Positions 13,393 through 13,638 of a DNA stretch of 13,638 bases are shown in pieces (the stretch's first letter is position 1; each line of letters opens with the position of its first letter). The notes under the pieces were generated by a model. That model saw only the letters and a list, made by a program, of their open reading frames with translations, had not been told where the DNA came from and made no database searches. Location of the stretch: assembly GCA_937948705.1 (NCBI GenBank), contig CALECF010000236.1, positions 1 through 13,638 of the forward strand, given 5' to 3'. The stretch comes from an uncultured Anaerosolibacter sp. GTDB taxonomy: Bacteria > Bacillota_A > Clostridia > Peptostreptococcales > Thermotaleaceae. Made by a program: the position numbers and the translations under genes.

Positions 13393-13638
13393 ATGTCAGC
13401 AAAGGATCATCCAGCATACAAGGAAGAAAAAGAACGACTGGATTATACCATCGATTATATAGAGAAGACCATTGGTGCTACGGAAGAATATAAGGCCATT
13501 TATAAAGAAAATATCCATGATGCCATGGTGAACCTAGACTATCTAGATAGCAGCCAGAGTTATATCAGTGTGCTGGTAAACACTAAATTCATGGAAATGG
13601 CAGAACGGAACTATCATCATTTGGTAAGGGCTAGAAAA
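13393..13638 (+). CDS. helD: HelD-like RNA polymerase recycling ATPase (N-terminal 82 codons only)
   Basis: The frame opens at ATG 13393, seven bases after AGGAG (13381-13385), and runs off the window end, so it is partial (3' missing). The visible part is highly charged and helical (K-E-E-K-E-R-L-D-Y-T, then I-Y-K-E-N). It contains N-L-D-Y-L-D-S-S-Q-S-Y-I-S and F-M-E-M-A-E-R-N, which match from memory the N-terminal coiled-coil arm of clostridial UvrD-like HelD proteins. In Firmicutes, HelD binds stalled RNA polymerase and releases it from DNA using ATP. The helicase motifs would lie outside the window, so the call rests on the N-terminus alone. Confidence 0.75.
   Translation, partial: MSAKDHPAYKEEKERLDYTIDYIEKTIGATEEYKAIYKENIHDAMVNLDYLDSSQSYISVLVNTKFMEMAERNYHHLVRARK

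Noticed and set aside
1..13638. CRISPR arrays, tRNA, rRNA, complete insertion sequences
   Set aside because: Reading both strands, I saw no regularly spaced repeats, cloverleaf or rRNA-like segments, and no intact transposase.

Overview
The window comes from a low-GC Gram-positive bacterium of the class Clostridia. Signs are AT-rich intergenic DNA, strong GGAGG-type ribosome binding sites, TTG starts, an RNase J, a PatB-type C-S lyase and a HelD-type protein. Protein style and gene mix remind me most of Alkaliphilus and related Clostridiaceae, but this is an impression without a database search.

Left part (1-4370), accessory in character. Two same-strand copies of an L,D-transpeptidase/LysM gene flank one large gene. 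The copy at 127-526 is broken: it lacks its 5' half and carries a +1 frameshift. The copy at 3656-4363 is intact. Between them lie a REP-like hairpin, the relic of a RAYT (IS200-like, Y1) transposase at 863-994, and a gene for an 838-residue protein combining a pRiA4b ORF-3/IS1096 TnpR-type domain, a Rho_N/SAP-like segment and a C-terminal SEC-C zinc motif. That gene's likely TTG start lies just past the transposase relic, and the relic holds a good extended -10 sequence. This protein is the least understood gene here.

Middle part (4378-9262). An aromatic-acid-exporter/FUSC-like membrane protein is followed by a small membrane-anchored FMN-binding domain protein with a flavinylation motif, closed by a perfect terminator. 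Next come a MalY/PatB PLP enzyme with a near-consensus promoter and a sodium:alanine/glycine symporter (AGCS) preceded by a very short leader ORF. The symporter converges on RNase J, with a symmetric two-level hairpin between them as a shared terminator.

Right part (9263-13638). RNase J is on the minus strand. About 500 bases without a convincing gene follow, holding a perfect tandem 11-mer, inverted repeats and a terminator-like hairpin. Then come a good promoter, a possible 42-residue ORF overlapping an excisionase-type HTH gene, and a leader with a 14-bp stem capped by GAAA. An MFS carrier of the oxalate/monocarboxylate type and the first 82 codons of a HelD-like RNA polymerase recycling ATPase end the window.

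No tRNA, rRNA, CRISPR array, complete insertion sequence or integrase was seen. Most genes are ordinary housekeeping or transport genes. The unusual content is the segment bounded by the transpeptidase copies and the RNA/leader structures around 7539, 10962, 11422 and 11960.
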